Positions 11,000-22,352 of a DNA stretch of 64,000 nt are shown here, piece by piece. The position numbers and the translations under genes are program-made. The first letter of the stretch is position 1, and every line of letters starts with the position of its first letter. Below the pieces are notes generated by a model. The model saw only the letters and a program-made list of their open reading frames with translations. It made no database searches and was not told the DNA's origin. This DNA comes from Laetiporus sulphureus 93-53 (lineage: Eukaryota > Basidiomycota > Agaricomycetes > Polyporales > Laetiporaceae): assembly GCF_001632365.1 (NCBI RefSeq), contig NW_024468547.1, positions 1 through 64,000 of the forward strand. Direction: 5' to 3'.

Positions 11000-13148
11000 G
11001 AGGAAGAGGGTAGTGGGTTGCAGATATTAAACTTGCCAACACTTTGCACCGCGATCGCTCTCTGCCTGCACACGTGACCAGAAATCTCGACTCGGAACAT
11101 CATGATTGGCGCGTGCATGATGGTGGCACCTGCTTGCACTTATACTACGGACATGCCAAGTCCTGACTCTCAGTTTTTAGACCGAATAGGCCCTCAAATC
11201 CCCATGGCTCATACGGATGATCCTTGTTACTTATTTCGGGGCTTTTCCTTCTGGCACGGGAGCGTTCTCATTTCTCTCTGATTAAGTCAAATCGAAGAAT
11301 CTTCCGCTCTCTTCCGAGCTTCCGCTTCGACGAGAAATAAGAATCTGTACGAGGCCGCCATCTTGGACGTAACCGTCTCTGGAAGGTCAGATCAAGTTTG
11401 CGCAGGCAGTAAGACATGCTGGCTCGGAACAAATTGATGATCCAGCGGAGCACTGCCGCATGACTGTGCCGTCGGCGTTCTCCCTGTTTTTTTTTGTGCA
11501 ACACGGCTGGGATCTGAGTATGCCATGCGGTAGTTCTGGTTGCCGGAGCCAAAACACCAGCTGTCCGCAAATATTACTTTCGTGAAATCTTTGATCCGCC
11601 TGTGATGCCTGAACCTGCGAAGCATCTCAGTACAGTGTAGGCGCAGGTATGTGCACTTGGTTATATTCGCGTGCAAACGCCGTGGTTGTACTTGGCTCAT
11701 ACGGATCCTGGTGCGCGACAGGCACAAATGCTTCATAAGCGGGAAAATGAACCTGAAGTTTGCAGTCGAAGTGGTTGCCACCATGTCGGACGCTCGAGTG
11801 TGGGGGCCGATGCAGCCACATCATTCCCTTCAGTCAGAATGAGTTCGTGCAGGATGGCGCTCACATAGTGTGTGGCAATGTCTTAATTTCTGTTTTCAAA
11901 GTCGCTTATACTCTGTCAATGTGATAGACCGCCAGGTAAGACAACAATTTGGACTGCCGTTGAATCATTCTGCGATCATACTCTGGATTGTATGAAGGGA
12001 AATATTCTCTACTCTCCGAAGAATATGCCTACACTGGAAGCCTTCGTACATCAGCCTTGTGTGATCACTACAACTCCGGGAAAGCATTGGCAAGTCGACT
12101 CATTTATCGACTTGCACTTAGATTTCTTGCGCTCCTCGGATGGCGATCTTTTTTCGCATAGCCTGATGGAGTCTACTCGTCACTTCGCGCCTCTATCTGC
12201 AAGATTATTCGTGCCTCCGGCAGTGCAGAGGAGATGGACAGAATCTTCGATGGTCTAGATGCGGGTGGAACAAAAGGTTCTCTCGGAAGACGGCAGTGAG
12301 GTAGATTAGCTCAAGCTGATGCTATTGAGGCTGTTGCATTGCATTGTTCCGGTATATGGCCCTTGAATATTAGCACAAGATGATCACATTCTTCACATTA
12401 AGTTATGTCATCTTTCCAGCTTCTCAGCTGTTTCTTTATTACTAAAGATTCCCGCGTACTCAATTCCCAACATGTAGTCGTTTGCTCAAAATGTCCGATG
12501 TTGATGGCTCTTCATTACTCATCTATAATGTCTTTGCAATGCAGTATTTGAAGACACGGCGAACATATATATTTATTGTATCATACGCTGTAAGATGTGA
12601 GCCGGTCAGCCAATGCGCCTGCGCGTGACCAATCTCGCATTCTCTGCCCCTCAATTACTAAAGGTGATACAAATATTCTCTTTTACTGCGAATGTTACAC
12701 TTACAAGGGATTATCATTAATTGTTTCAGTCAGGCTTTCTCGACTATTTCGTGTGGGAGTCGTCTCAAGCAAACCACAGGACCTTCCAAATACAGATGTC
12801 CGGCAGTTTCCGCGCAATGCCGGAGGACCGCGCGGCCACCCAGAACCAATCCGAGTGTCTATATTTCGAAGAATCAAAGCAGAATCGCGCAGAGCCATCC
12901 CCCAGCTAAGCCATTTCTTCCCCGCGCACAGTCGAGATACCAATTGACAACGGCCCTCAAGTTTATGAGATAACGTTGCTGAAAACCGAATCTTCGCTAC
13001 TAGGTGAGCATCCTTGGCATCATTCAAGTTGCGAGTATCTTCCTTTATCCTGTCCATTGATCAATAGCTTTAATAGCAAAGGTTGAGGCGACAATTTGTG
13101 CTAGAATCTGTCAACAGACACCTTGCGATCAACAGAGCTCTACACACC
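11000..13148. other. Intergenic, no supported gene
   Basis: Several ORFs of 60-130 codons occur on both strands, but none has recognisable family sequence or consistent splice sites. One minus-strand stretch (about 11630-11820) reads somewhat protein-like (LQVHFPAYEAFVPVAHQD) and could be a decayed exon. Confidence 0.4.
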
Positions 13149-14100
13149 ATGTGCATGGTCACTCGATCGCTTTGGAACGTCCGTACAGCCACCGCTCTTC
13201 GCGACCCCACCGGAGGCTTTCTGAGAGCATTCTCGAGCACGTCCGTCAGTTTCCAAATTTCAGGGACTGTCGCACCTCACCGGGGATACATTCTTCTCCA
13301 CACCCACCGTCCTCCTCCCGAGTACCCTGCCAAATTTAAGTCGCCACTCTTCCGCGAACTGACACGGAGGACAATGAAATGGGGCGCTCTCGTCAATTTT
13401 TCCTGGTCTCCAGATCAGGCTGTCCATCCTGACTACTCTGGCATGGGCGAGCATTTTACGGATGGCCTTGAGATGTATCGCGCTACTGCGTTCTCCATTC
13501 TCGGCCACCGGCTGGACGTTCCAGAAGTATCCATGGCGAACATAGATGCTGTCGAACAGAATCTCCGGTTGCATGTCGAAGCAGTAGAGTCAAAGTATGC
13601 ACTGATTTCCCGAGATACACAATTGCACCTCTACGTGTGCACGCACGCACAGCGCGATTGCAGATGTGGCGACACGGGCGGAGAAGTCGCGCACGCTCTA
13701 CGACAAGAAGTGCAGAAACGTGAAATGTCCGCAAAGCAAGTCTTGGTAGGCGAAGTCGGCCATGTCGGCCAGCATAAGTGAGATCGAAACTCATCCTTGC
13801 GATAATTCTCCTCAAGCTCGTGCTGGCGACAGATTTGCGGCCAACCTCTTGGTATTCCCTTACGGTGATTGGTTAGTCGCAAGGGTTCACTTCACTAAAA
13901 TCAGTTAATTTGGAATGGTCGACAGGTTGGGAACTCTGCAGGAGTTCGACGTTTCGACAGTCCTAGATGAGATCCTCGAGAAGCATCAATCTCATACTAC
14001 TGTTTCTCTGAATGCTCCTCCAATCGGTGGGATACACTGGCGCGGGCGCATGGGTCTAGACAAAGAGATGCAGAAAGCGATGATGAGACAATACCGCTAA
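13149..14100 (+). CDS. Sucraseferredoxin-like protein (Apd1/Aim32 family), thioredoxin-like [2Fe-2S] protein
   Basis: Exons 13149-13777, 13833-13871 and 13926-14100 give about 280 residues in consistent phase. The N-terminus (MCMVTRSLWNVRTATALRD, then FLRAFSSTS) looks like a mitochondrial presequence, which favours the Aim32 branch. YVCTHAQRDCRCGDTGG carries the cysteines, and GHVGQHKFAANLLVFP, formed across the first intron, carries the paired histidines. Two Cys and two His bind the Fe-S cluster in yeast Apd1. The usual HVGGH reads HVGQH here. The C-terminus ends MMRQYR. Family members act in redox or oxidative-stress roles; no specific reaction can be assigned. Confidence 0.8.
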
Positions 14101-14846
14101 TATAGACAAGACGGCTCGAGCTACTAGCTACGAAGGCCCACATCGGTCTCGCGCTATAGATATTCATTCTCCTTTGTCTCTCCATGTCTTTGCATTCTCC
14201 TCCATTTGTCTCCTGGCCTCACCCCGATATCCACATTGGTGAGTCACGTTGACTCCTTCACGCATTCAGGTTATCCTAGATAAGACGAACATGGTAGATG
14301 ATTGGAAAATCTCGTTGGCCAAGATGAATTAGAAACTAATCTATTTAGCTTCCCGATTGCAAGACCAGAGAGGACGGAGGACATATCAAGTCGTTGCCTC
14401 GCTCTCGGTTCGGAACTCGGATGCGCCCTCTGCGTGCTCCAAAGGTCGAGGACTTACGTCCTTTAAACAGTGAAGCCGGTGACGCTATCCGATTGGAAAC
14501 GGATTGGATGGAAAGATAACGGCAAGGTGCCGATGATATATATCCACGGGTAAGGTCGGACGCTTGACCAGTAGAATAGCTAAATCACATCTATAGACAC
14601 GGGAGGAGCAGTTACGAATGTCCTGAAGCTCTGCGGATCCCGCCGTTAACCCCTCGGAGAGCGCATTGGCCAGTGTTTATTTTTTTGGCGAACGGTAGGC
14701 ATCACGATTTTACGGTGATTCGTGTCAACGACACCCAGATGCAATGAGAGGGGAGTTCGTGAATTCCAATGAAAACGCAATGGCCGGTATGCACAAATAC
14801 ATTACAGATACTGCTTGACGGTTAGCCCGATGATCATGATGTTCGC
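14101..14846. other. Intergenic between convergent genes
   Basis: Nothing coding is supported. Homology to the 3' flank of the second flavohemoglobin gene begins at about 14780. Confidence 0.5.
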
Positions 14847-16462
14847 TCATGCCTTGGGTACGCCTCCTGTCCCGTAGAGTTCTACGTGAACCCTACCCTC
14901 CTCGATGCCATATCCCTTCAGAACTCTCTCCATATCGACCATGAACGACACAGGGCCGCAGACGAAGTACTGTGTCCTCTTGTCGCTGACAAACAGGTCC
15001 TTCTCTCGATCAAGCTTTCCCAAATCCATGTCGCCAACGTGGTGGTAATGCACACCGTGCACGTCTTCCGGCGCGGGCTTCACGGTGTAGAACACCGTGT
15101 GAACATTGCTGTGTTCACGAACGATGTCCGATATATGATCTACGAAGGCGCGGACCTTCTGCGTGCGCGCAGCGTGAATCCACGAGATCGGGCGCAATGT
15201 GTGCTGCTCAGTGAGCGTACTGAGGATGGAGATAAGACTGGTAAGGCCGACGCCGGCAGAGATGAGAACGACGGGAGCGTCTGCAGGTCCTGCGGCGGGG
15301 TCAAAGTAGAAGTCACCGTAGGGATGAGAGATATCGATGACGTCGCCTTCCTGCTTATTTTCGTGCAGGATGTTGGAAACGTAGCCGGGGTGGGCTGCGG
15401 AGGCAGGGTTGGTCACGTCGACGCCGGATTCCTGGGTGATCGTGTCAGAGGGAGTACATCAAGCGCAAGAATAAATGGTACGTACCCGCTTAACGCTGAT
15501 TCTGTAGTAATCCTTGCCAGGCGCATCGCTCAGCGAATATTGCCTCGCCTGCAAGGCCTTCAGGTCCGGTACCTCCACGTGCACCGAGATATACTGCCCC
15601 GGCAAGAATTTCGGAAGTTTACCGCCATCGACCGGTACAAGGTAGAACGACGTGATCTCGTCGCTCTCGCGCACTTTCCGCTGAATCCTGAACGGCCTCC
15701 AGTCTGTCCAGCCGTCCGCGGACTTGTGCAGCTGCGCCTCCCGGTTGATCATCAGCTTTGCGAGCTGCCAGTAGGCGGCTGCCCAAGCGTCATGGATGGC
15801 GGGCGTAAAGGCATCACCAAGAAAATTCTTCATCTCTGCGAGGAGGTACGTGCCCACGATGTCGTATTGCTCGGGGCGAATGTAGAAAGATGCATGCTTG
15901 TTGCAGATGAGCTCGACTGTTGGGCCGAGCGCACCGAGATTGTCGATGTTGGAAGCGTAGGCAAACAGCGCGTGAGCCAGAGCGCGGGGCTGATCCCCAC
16001 TGATCTGGTGAGCGTTGTTGAATACGTTCTTCAGCTCCGGGTGCGCGTTGATCATGTTCTGGTAGAATCTAGTCGTAATGGTAGTGCCATGCTCGACGAG
16101 GATGGGCACTGTCGATTTGATGATCTGGACCTGCTCTGGAGTGAGAGACATAGTGTATCGTTGCGAATATTGTCGTCGAGGATACGAGAAAAGCACGCGG
16201 TATGACCAGGAAAAGAACTGGGTTCGTAATGTAGTCGAGGCGATCCCGAACTCTCCTTAAGTACCATCGGCGAGCCGGCAATAGTGTGCGCATACGTTGG
16301 TCAAGCACGTAGCCGATCCTCGTCACAGTGACATGAAACGTTCTAAGAGAAAAGTCCAAGGTTTAAGCGTTCAAAGGTTCACGGGCGAGAGCTGAGCTGG
16401 ACTGCGAAGCGGGTCGCGCTTTGATGGAGTGCAGAAAACGCGGAACAAAACGGAAGTTCACA
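14780..16462 (-). repeat. Flavohemoglobin duplication, copy A, inverted
   Basis: Homologous to about 24099-25875 in the opposite orientation, including 5' flank (the GTACTTAAGG region and CTTCCGTTTT) and about 65 bases of 3' flank. The edges are approximate. Confidence 0.7.
14847..16151 (-). CDS. Flavohemoglobin A (nitric oxide dioxygenase)
   Basis: Converts NO, O2 and NAD(P)H to nitrate. The 416 residues are encoded in two exons, 16151-15486 and 15431-14847, split by a 54-nt intron. The globin domain starts MSLTPEQVQIIKSTVPILVE; its B-helix tyrosine lies in TTRFYQN and the proximal His in CNKHASFYI, followed by RPEQYDIVG. The reductase half has the FAD motif RQYSLSD, the nicotinamide-binding SAGVGLTSL and the terminal CGPVSFM. 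An upstream in-frame ATG at 16196 would add 15 residues, but the paralog and family favour 16151. About 14 residues differ from copy B over the first exon, counted by eye. Both genes share upstream sequence to about 16460, which suggests they also shared regulation at duplication. Confidence 0.95.
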
Positions 16463-17583
16463 TGTTGGCACGAACTGCTTTTTGACCGTAATGAAAAACT
16501 CGTATGATGTCTCCCGTGCGGATGCATCTGCAATTTGTCATCCATGTGACGGTCCATCGTGGACCCGTTTCCAAGCTGCCCATCCGTACGAAGACAAGCT
16601 CCGCCTTCTTTTCCGCAAGTCCAGATTGCGGATAAGCACACGCACCGGGCTGTATTCCTGACGAGGAGATGCAAATCCATCTCTATATGTCTGAGATGCA
16701 ATCGAGACATCCAGCTTGTCGCAGTGCATCATCGATGCTTCAACAACGATTCGGAGCTATTCAGATTAAGTTAGCACCATGAAGGTGCGCTAAGCGAATG
16801 AACTCACTGGCAATGATAATTGACGGACGCCAGGAGCCTTCGCCTAAGGCCTGGGTTGCGGCTTTGAACCAGACAGCCGGCTCAAGGCCGAGCCTGGCAC
16901 TCCTGCATCGCTAAATTATGATCATTCCTTTCTTCACACGAATCCGAGCGCTGTGCGAGAAAAACCCCAAGTATCTGCCGTGATCGAAGTGGCGAGACCC
17001 CATTCAAGTTTCTGGACCCGATCCGCAGATGATCTTGCTGGTGGCACCATACCAATCGTCCATTCTCTGGCATGCTCATGCTTGTCGCTCGACTTTTTTC
17101 GCGACATCGACAGGTTGCAACCCGTTATGAAAGACGAACATGGCTTCTCATACCTGAACATCGCGTCGATGATCGTTGAACCGGCGTTCCCATACGGGAT
17201 TGTCAGCCTCATGTTTATGATCCTGTACAGAGCCCAGACCAGCGCGCCTAGCATATTCGTTTCGCTTCTTGTGCAAGTCGAGGTGAATGGTTTGAACGTG
17301 CCAACGACAGCGGGACATATCATGCCACTAGCGCATTACTGCCGAAGTCGTCATTTGGCGTGTCGCCGGAGCGGGCATCATCCATGACAACGTTCACGAC
17401 GTCGGAGATGCTCTTCGCCCTCCGTTTCCCAGATGCAGATATTTACGCACAGCGGTCCTAATGGTAGGTCAACGCCCGCGCTTGAACGGCTGAAATCGGA
17501 GTTAGCACGCAATCCATCGAATGACGTAGTTGAAATTGTCTGAAACTACAGTTATCTGCACGGGATTGTACACATAACGGCAT
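16463..17583. other. Intergenic with one possible gene remnant
   Basis: No intact gene is supported. A plus-strand stretch at about 17080-17340 may be a decayed membrane-protein exon and is listed separately. Confidence 0.4.
17080..17340 (+). pseudogene. Possible remnant of a basidiomycete multi-TM protein
   Basis: Within a 144-codon ORF (16953-17387), a hydrophobic run (YLNIASMIVEPAFPYGIVSL, then MFMILYRAQTSAPSIFVSLL) resembles transmembrane helices of a large Agaricomycete family of 7-TM proteins. It continues QVEVNG... where the family usually reads Q-I/V-x-V..AP. No flanking helices or start were found. The match is from memory of the pattern only. Confidence 0.25.
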
Positions 17584-18593
17584 TCATAGGGCCAAGGAGT
17601 TTCCGATGATATGCATGTATCGCTCGCGCTCCTCCCAGAAAGGACTATGACTGGACGCTTCGAAGGTGACCCATTTCACGCGCGGAATTTCAGTGAAAAA
17701 TGGCGCGCACACAAAGTCCTGGAAATAGTCCGCGCGTCCATTGATGACTAGAGTTTGCACCCGGATAGTATGCAGCTTGTCAATAATGGACCAATTCTTG
17801 AGCTCCCCTTGGTTCCTGCAGTGCACTCCGCTTCAGTATGCAAGTTGGGCTTTTTGAATCGTACACGGAGCACTGACATTGCATCGAACACAGTGGTATC
17901 CCCTGTGGGCGCCACGCCCTGCGCTAGTGAGTATCTGAACTCCTCCGGAAGTGGTTGCACCAGGCACCCATGTAATGAGAAGTAGTGCGTGGACGCCTGC
18001 ATGAACAACGGGTGGGCAGGACCAGCGAGCCACGCCTCGCGCTCCACCTTTGAAAATTCAGCATGCAACATGGCATGCGACTTCCGCGTGAGCTTCTTCG
18101 ACGGAGACGAATTGCTCAATACGAGATGTCTGAGGCCGGACGGCCGGCGGCGGATGACGAACTCCGCCGCTAACATGCCGCCCCACGAATGGCCAAGGAG
18201 GTCGAAGCCGTCCTGAACGCCCAGGAAGTTGAGAAGGTTGGTCAGCTCATCGAGGAAGAGGTCGAAGGTCCAGAACGAATTGGGCTTGTAGGGGAGGTGA
18301 GTGGAGCGCCCAGTCCCAAGTTGGTCGTAGAAGATCACCGGAATTCCGTCAATTTTGAAGAGGTCGGCGATGGGGATGAGGTAGTCGTGTGGGAGGCCGG
18401 GCCCGCCGTGCAGAACAACGAGCGGAGCACGCGTTCTGTTTGAGAGGTCTCCGAACAGCCTATACCACGTATGATGCGTGTCGCCTTCGACTTTGAAGGG
18501 TATAAGTCCTTCTTGATAAGTAGACCGGACGGCTGCCATCTTCTCACACGTGGGCGCAGAGAAAGCAGCTGTCAGGGCCTGCAATCTTAGCAC
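17584..18593 (-). CDS. Proline iminopeptidase-type alpha/beta hydrolase
   Basis: Peptidase family S33/L-amino-acid-amidase-like hydrolase. The oxyanion-hole motif HGGPGLPHDY, the strand FYDQLGTGRST, the nucleophile elbow LLGHSWGGM (Ser), the acid in INGRADYFQD and the catalytic His in EASSHSPFWEE are all present. An intron of about 60 nt must be removed near 17815-17875. Using the donor in GCAAT|GTCAGT and the acceptor CTGCAG gives FDAMNQGELKNWSIIDKL, close to the family's MNGPSEF...LKNWSI. The ORF opens at 18593, but the ATG at 18539 (MAAVRSTYQEGLIPFKV) better matches family starts. No signal peptide is clear, so it is likely cytosolic. The exact substrate is unknown. Confidence 0.85.
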
Positions 18594-19621
18594 CTCTCTT
18601 CCGAGGCTGCAGGACGTTATACGTACCTGTGAGCAAGCACTGGAATGCGTTGAAGAAGCCTGAGAGCCCTTTGGAATACAGTATACCCCTTAATGTTTAA
18701 GTGGAGATTACGGCGTCTTCTCGATGATCAATTCAGAGTCAATAAAACCCAGCTCTGGGATCAAAACGCGGTCTTCGAGGCTGAGTTGCTGCTGCCTATT
18801 CAAACAGCCTCTCCTTGCGCTATATTTGGCAAGAATCAGTAGATACTTATGTCACACTGCTTGCACCAGAACGTTTGCGAGCTGTAAGCTGGAAATTTCG
18901 TCGAGGAACATGGATGGCAGCTGCTATCAGCAGTAATACACTTTCTCATGCCTTCGCATCAATCAGTCGCGTGAAGTGGAAACGTCGACTGCATGCTTTT
19001 CATCTCAACAAAATCATGGTCACACGTGCTGACGTGCAATGCTGATCTGGAGATCTTCGCTGCAAGCATCAGCACTCAGTTTGAACACCACCGTTGACAC
19101 GCTTGTCCTCTTGTAAAGAATATTGCTATCTGGTACCCAAGCGAACGAATGACATGGTAGGTAGATACCTTTCAATATGCAATATGAGAACTCCTTAAAG
19201 CTAATAGCTTGACGCGCGCAAACCGGTACGAACAATCATGATACCAGTAGATAGTACCAGAGAGAAAATGCAACGAAGAGCCTTCACACGCCACGGGGAT
19301 TGGGCGTCGAGGCTATCGCCCTTGGATTCTAACACGGCCAAACAAACATCTTGCCTTGGGCCACATCAGACGCATCTCGATGCAATAGTGCCCATTCCTC
19401 ACCTCCCGCTCTTTCGTGGCTAATATTCCGTGTGTCATGCGGCCCGAGGCCCGAGACGTCACAGGAGCATGACCTAAGAGAGAATGGGAAAGCCGAGAAT
19501 GCGCACCGTGAGCAGCTGAGTAATTCCCGATACCGGAGTTGCCAGGGTAGAATATACACCAGAGCCGTCGCGGAAAGTGAAGAGCAAGAAAGACATTGCT
19601 CGGCACACTCCTCGTGAAGAC
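18594..19621. other. Intergenic, includes duplicated NmrA promoter
   Basis: No gene is supported. From about 19130 onward the sequence is homologous to the region upstream of the intact NmrA gene (about 26330-26836), including TGCAATATGAGA and the GCACGCAAAC-like block. Confidence 0.5.
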
Positions 19622-20756
19622 ATGGCCCCGAAGCCTCTCCGAGTGCTCGTAGTCGGTGGAACTGGCAACACCGGAAAGCATATCACGGAAGCCCTCCTAG
19701 TAAACGGCAAAGACTTTGTATGTTGTCATGCTCGCAAAATCACGCGATGTCATTTTGCTGAACAGGACTTTCGAATGTCGGAGGGTAGCGACCTTGACAC
19801 GACCGTCCTCGCTTTCCAAGCGCGCCATCGAGAACCTCCGCGCCAAAGGGGCAGAAGTCCGCACAGGGGACTTTCGTTCAGATAGCATCGAGAAGTTGAA
19901 AGATGCGCTCTCTGGCGTGGACATTCTCATCAGCTCTGTGATCGCTTTTGCTATACTTGACCAGAAGCCACTCTTGGCCGCTGCGAAGGAGGTCGGAGTA
20001 AAGCGGGTCGTCCCTTGCGACTTTGCCACCCCAGGCAAACATGGCGTGCGGGAGCTGAACGACACGGTATGTCTTGTCAGCAGACCCCTTCAGCGGATTG
20101 CCAGCGTGCTAATGCGACCTTGCCTAGAAACTTGAGATCCATGATTACATCAAGCAACTCGGGCTCGGCTACACCTTCATCGACATCGGGTGGTGGATGC
20201 CGCTCACTCTTCCATCGTCGTTGCTTAGCTCGTTCAACTAAAAGATAATCGGCAAAGGTGACAAGAAAATGCTCGTTACAGATGTGACCCACATCGGTCC
20301 GTACGTTGCAAGGATCATCGCCGATGAGCGGACACTCAACCAGAGTGTCATTGTATGGGAGGACGAGGTCACGCTTCTAGACGTGAAGAGGCTCATGGAG
20401 AAGTATTCTCCAGACGGTGATGCGTCGAAGGATAAATGGACCTACGTGTGTCTCTCCCTTTCTATCAGCGAGACACGCGATTTATTTCTCATTTTTAGCT
20501 GACCTACGAAGAGCTTTCGCAGCGCGCTGCACAAGGAAAGGAGGAATACAAGCGAACTGGCAACCCGGAGGCACGCGTGTTGCAGGCGGCATCGGAATAC
20601 ATGATCAGCATCCACATCTTGGGCGAGGATTCGCTGGAGAATGCGAAGGCGCTCGGGTATCTCGATGCTCACGAATTATATCCCGACATCCATCCGACTT
20701 CATTGGAGGAGTTTGTCAAAGAGTTCTATAGTCAGAAGAGGCCCGCATCTGTATAG
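19622..20756 (+). pseudogene. NmrA-like/isoflavone-reductase-like gene, copy A, disabled
   Basis: Paralog of the intact gene at 26837-27976. Exon equivalents are 19622-19717, 19782-20066, 20128-20445 and 20499-20756. The Rossmann motif VVGGTGNTGKHI and ILISS...DQKPLLAAAKEVGVKRVVP remain. Two lesions are visible. The intron-1 acceptor is CGG (19779-19781) where the intact copy has CAG; the next AG downstream shifts the frame. In exon 3, a TAA at 20239-20241 replaces the tyrosine codon TAC of the intact copy. The C-terminus also ends four codons early. Exons 2-4 otherwise keep the reading frame, so the inactivation is probably recent. Confidence 0.9.
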
Positions 20757-21442
20757 TCCAGAGAGTAGTGATTGTGAGTCACTGGAGAACATACCTATGG
20801 CATGCCAGTGAGAGATGTTGGAGAGAGCCGAGCAAAGTGCAAGAACAGAGTAATAGAACGTGCAGCTGCCCGCCATCTTTCCAACGGTCGACCGTCATTA
20901 AACATCGAACAGATGTCAATAGGCGTTGATCGCCTCTGGGCAGTAGGCATGCTTTCTGGAATATTGCAATAACTCAGAGTCTGGACGGCTACTGCGGGAA
21001 CTCTATAGCGACCGTCACTTGCCAGAGTCTGAACATTGCAGGTATTAAAAATGCCTACAAGTTCTGCCTGAGTGTGCCGTGGAAGCGTGCATTGTATTGA
21101 AGAAGCAATGCGACTCTCAATCTTGCCGCTTTGGACCTTCACATTTCCGCCATGCATTAAGTTTTAACAAAGGCAACCAACTCCATTTTGAAGTCGTACG
21201 CCTGCACGAGAGAGCTCTTGCCGTGGGTGTCAATGGAACATTTGCATCCACGGTTGTAAATACTCGCCTGCCCCTGTTCTCCGAACAATACCGCCCTAAG
21301 AACTGTTCTTTAGTTATACGCTGTATCAGTAGCACGGCAGCCAATTTTCTGACCTGTATTTACTGTGAAGCTGACGCATTTGAGAACTACCGGCAGGCCA
21401 GGGCGATATGCTAGCTCTACGTCTTTGAGTTCGACATGTCCC

Positions 21443-21765
21443 TGTTGGAATATCAAGCCTAGCCAAAAAAAGTATTGACTTATATTCCTACTTATCGTCA
21501 GTATCTCCTTTTACATACTTATCGGGCATTAGCGCCCGTAAGACTTTTCACCCGCTTCGCTCGTTCTGCGGGCTTCAGTCCTTCTATCATCAAGGATCTG
21601 AAGCCCTGTGAGTACTCATACTGTCCCGCATGAAAGTAGCTTATGTACTGATGTACCGTAGTTGACTCTAGGTACATACTAATAGAGTCCTTCTATCATC
21701 AAGGATCTGAAGCCCTTTGACTCTAGCATCTGCCCTCCCTTCCACTCGTTTTCCATCCATCTACA
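21443..21765. mobile_element. Solo LTR (323 bp) with 5-bp target duplication
   Basis: Starts TGTTGGAATATC and ends CATCTACA, the TG..CA termini of LTR retrotransposons, and is flanked by GTCCC at 21438-21442 and 21766-21770. The homologous site in copy B (near 29700) reads GACATGTCCCTTCTCCGG without insertion, with GTCCC present once. No internal retrotransposon genes are present, so it is most likely a solo LTR left by recombination. The family (Copia or Gypsy) cannot be assigned from the LTR alone. Confidence 0.85.
21577..21716 (+). repeat. 31-bp direct repeat inside the solo LTR
   Basis: The 31-mer beginning AGTCCTTCTATCATCAAGGA occurs at 21577-21607 and again at 21686-21716, with no mismatch seen. 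Confidence 0.9.
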
Positions 21766-22352
21766 GTCCCTTCTCCGGAGTGGTGGCATTTCCTTCCGAT
21801 GGTAAATCAGCGTAATGAAGAATACGTTCAACGCAGTTGAAGTTCTGTTCATTCTGAGCGTATGTGAAGACAAGTTGAGCTGCATGACAGTTAATGTCCC
21901 GACATATCAATGCGATGCCATTAACGACATACAGAAGGTGAACGTGACTATAAGGAAAGCGACCTGTGAGCATCTGATTGCATCGAGACATGTGGAACAT
22001 ACTGCTCAAGGTGTACGAGATCACGATGCCAACCTTGCTAGGATTGATCGATTTACTATATCCGGCAGCGAACAAAGCCACTCCAAGGACGAGCAGATTC
22101 CCGAGCAGCAATCGAGTTGCCAACCCCTACCATTACTGGATGGAAATCACTATACTAGTAGTACGTTCAGGTTTTCAAGTCCAGAGCGGCATTTTTGGCC
22201 TTCTGCACGAAGTGACCCTAGTACTAAAAGATGAATCGCACAATCGGTGCTTGCGATACTACTGCACCTACTGACCTCGTCTCCAAAGGCCCGAACTGTG
22301 CTGAGTCCAACTAGTTGGCTTTTATGTGGAAGATTAAGTTGGCAACTAAATT

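Larger units (their letters stand above)
20931..22352 (-). pseudogene. Remnant of an ABCC transporter (second half), copy A
   Basis: Homologous to about 29124-30297 of the intact ABCC gene, same orientation, and follows the dead NmrA gene as in copy B. It keeps traces of the second transmembrane domain (LLLGNLLVLGVALFAAGYSK, then INPSKVGIVISYTLSS) and linker (NFNCVERILHYADLPSEGNA). The 5' two-thirds of the gene are absent. About 1 kb of 3' sequence, with the NBD2 signature and Walker B exons, is also missing between 20930 and 20931. A solo LTR interrupts it at 21443. Confidence 0.85.

Noticed and set aside
11392..11824. Overlapping minus ORFs of 130 and 65 codons
   Set aside because: A few protein-like runs but no family, no consistent splice sites and no plausible start; left as intergenic.
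14886..16205. A 439-codon plus-strand ORF
   Set aside because: It is the antisense shadow of flavohemoglobin A in GC-rich codons. It has no family resemblance and crosses that gene's intron. A similar shadow exists opposite copy B.
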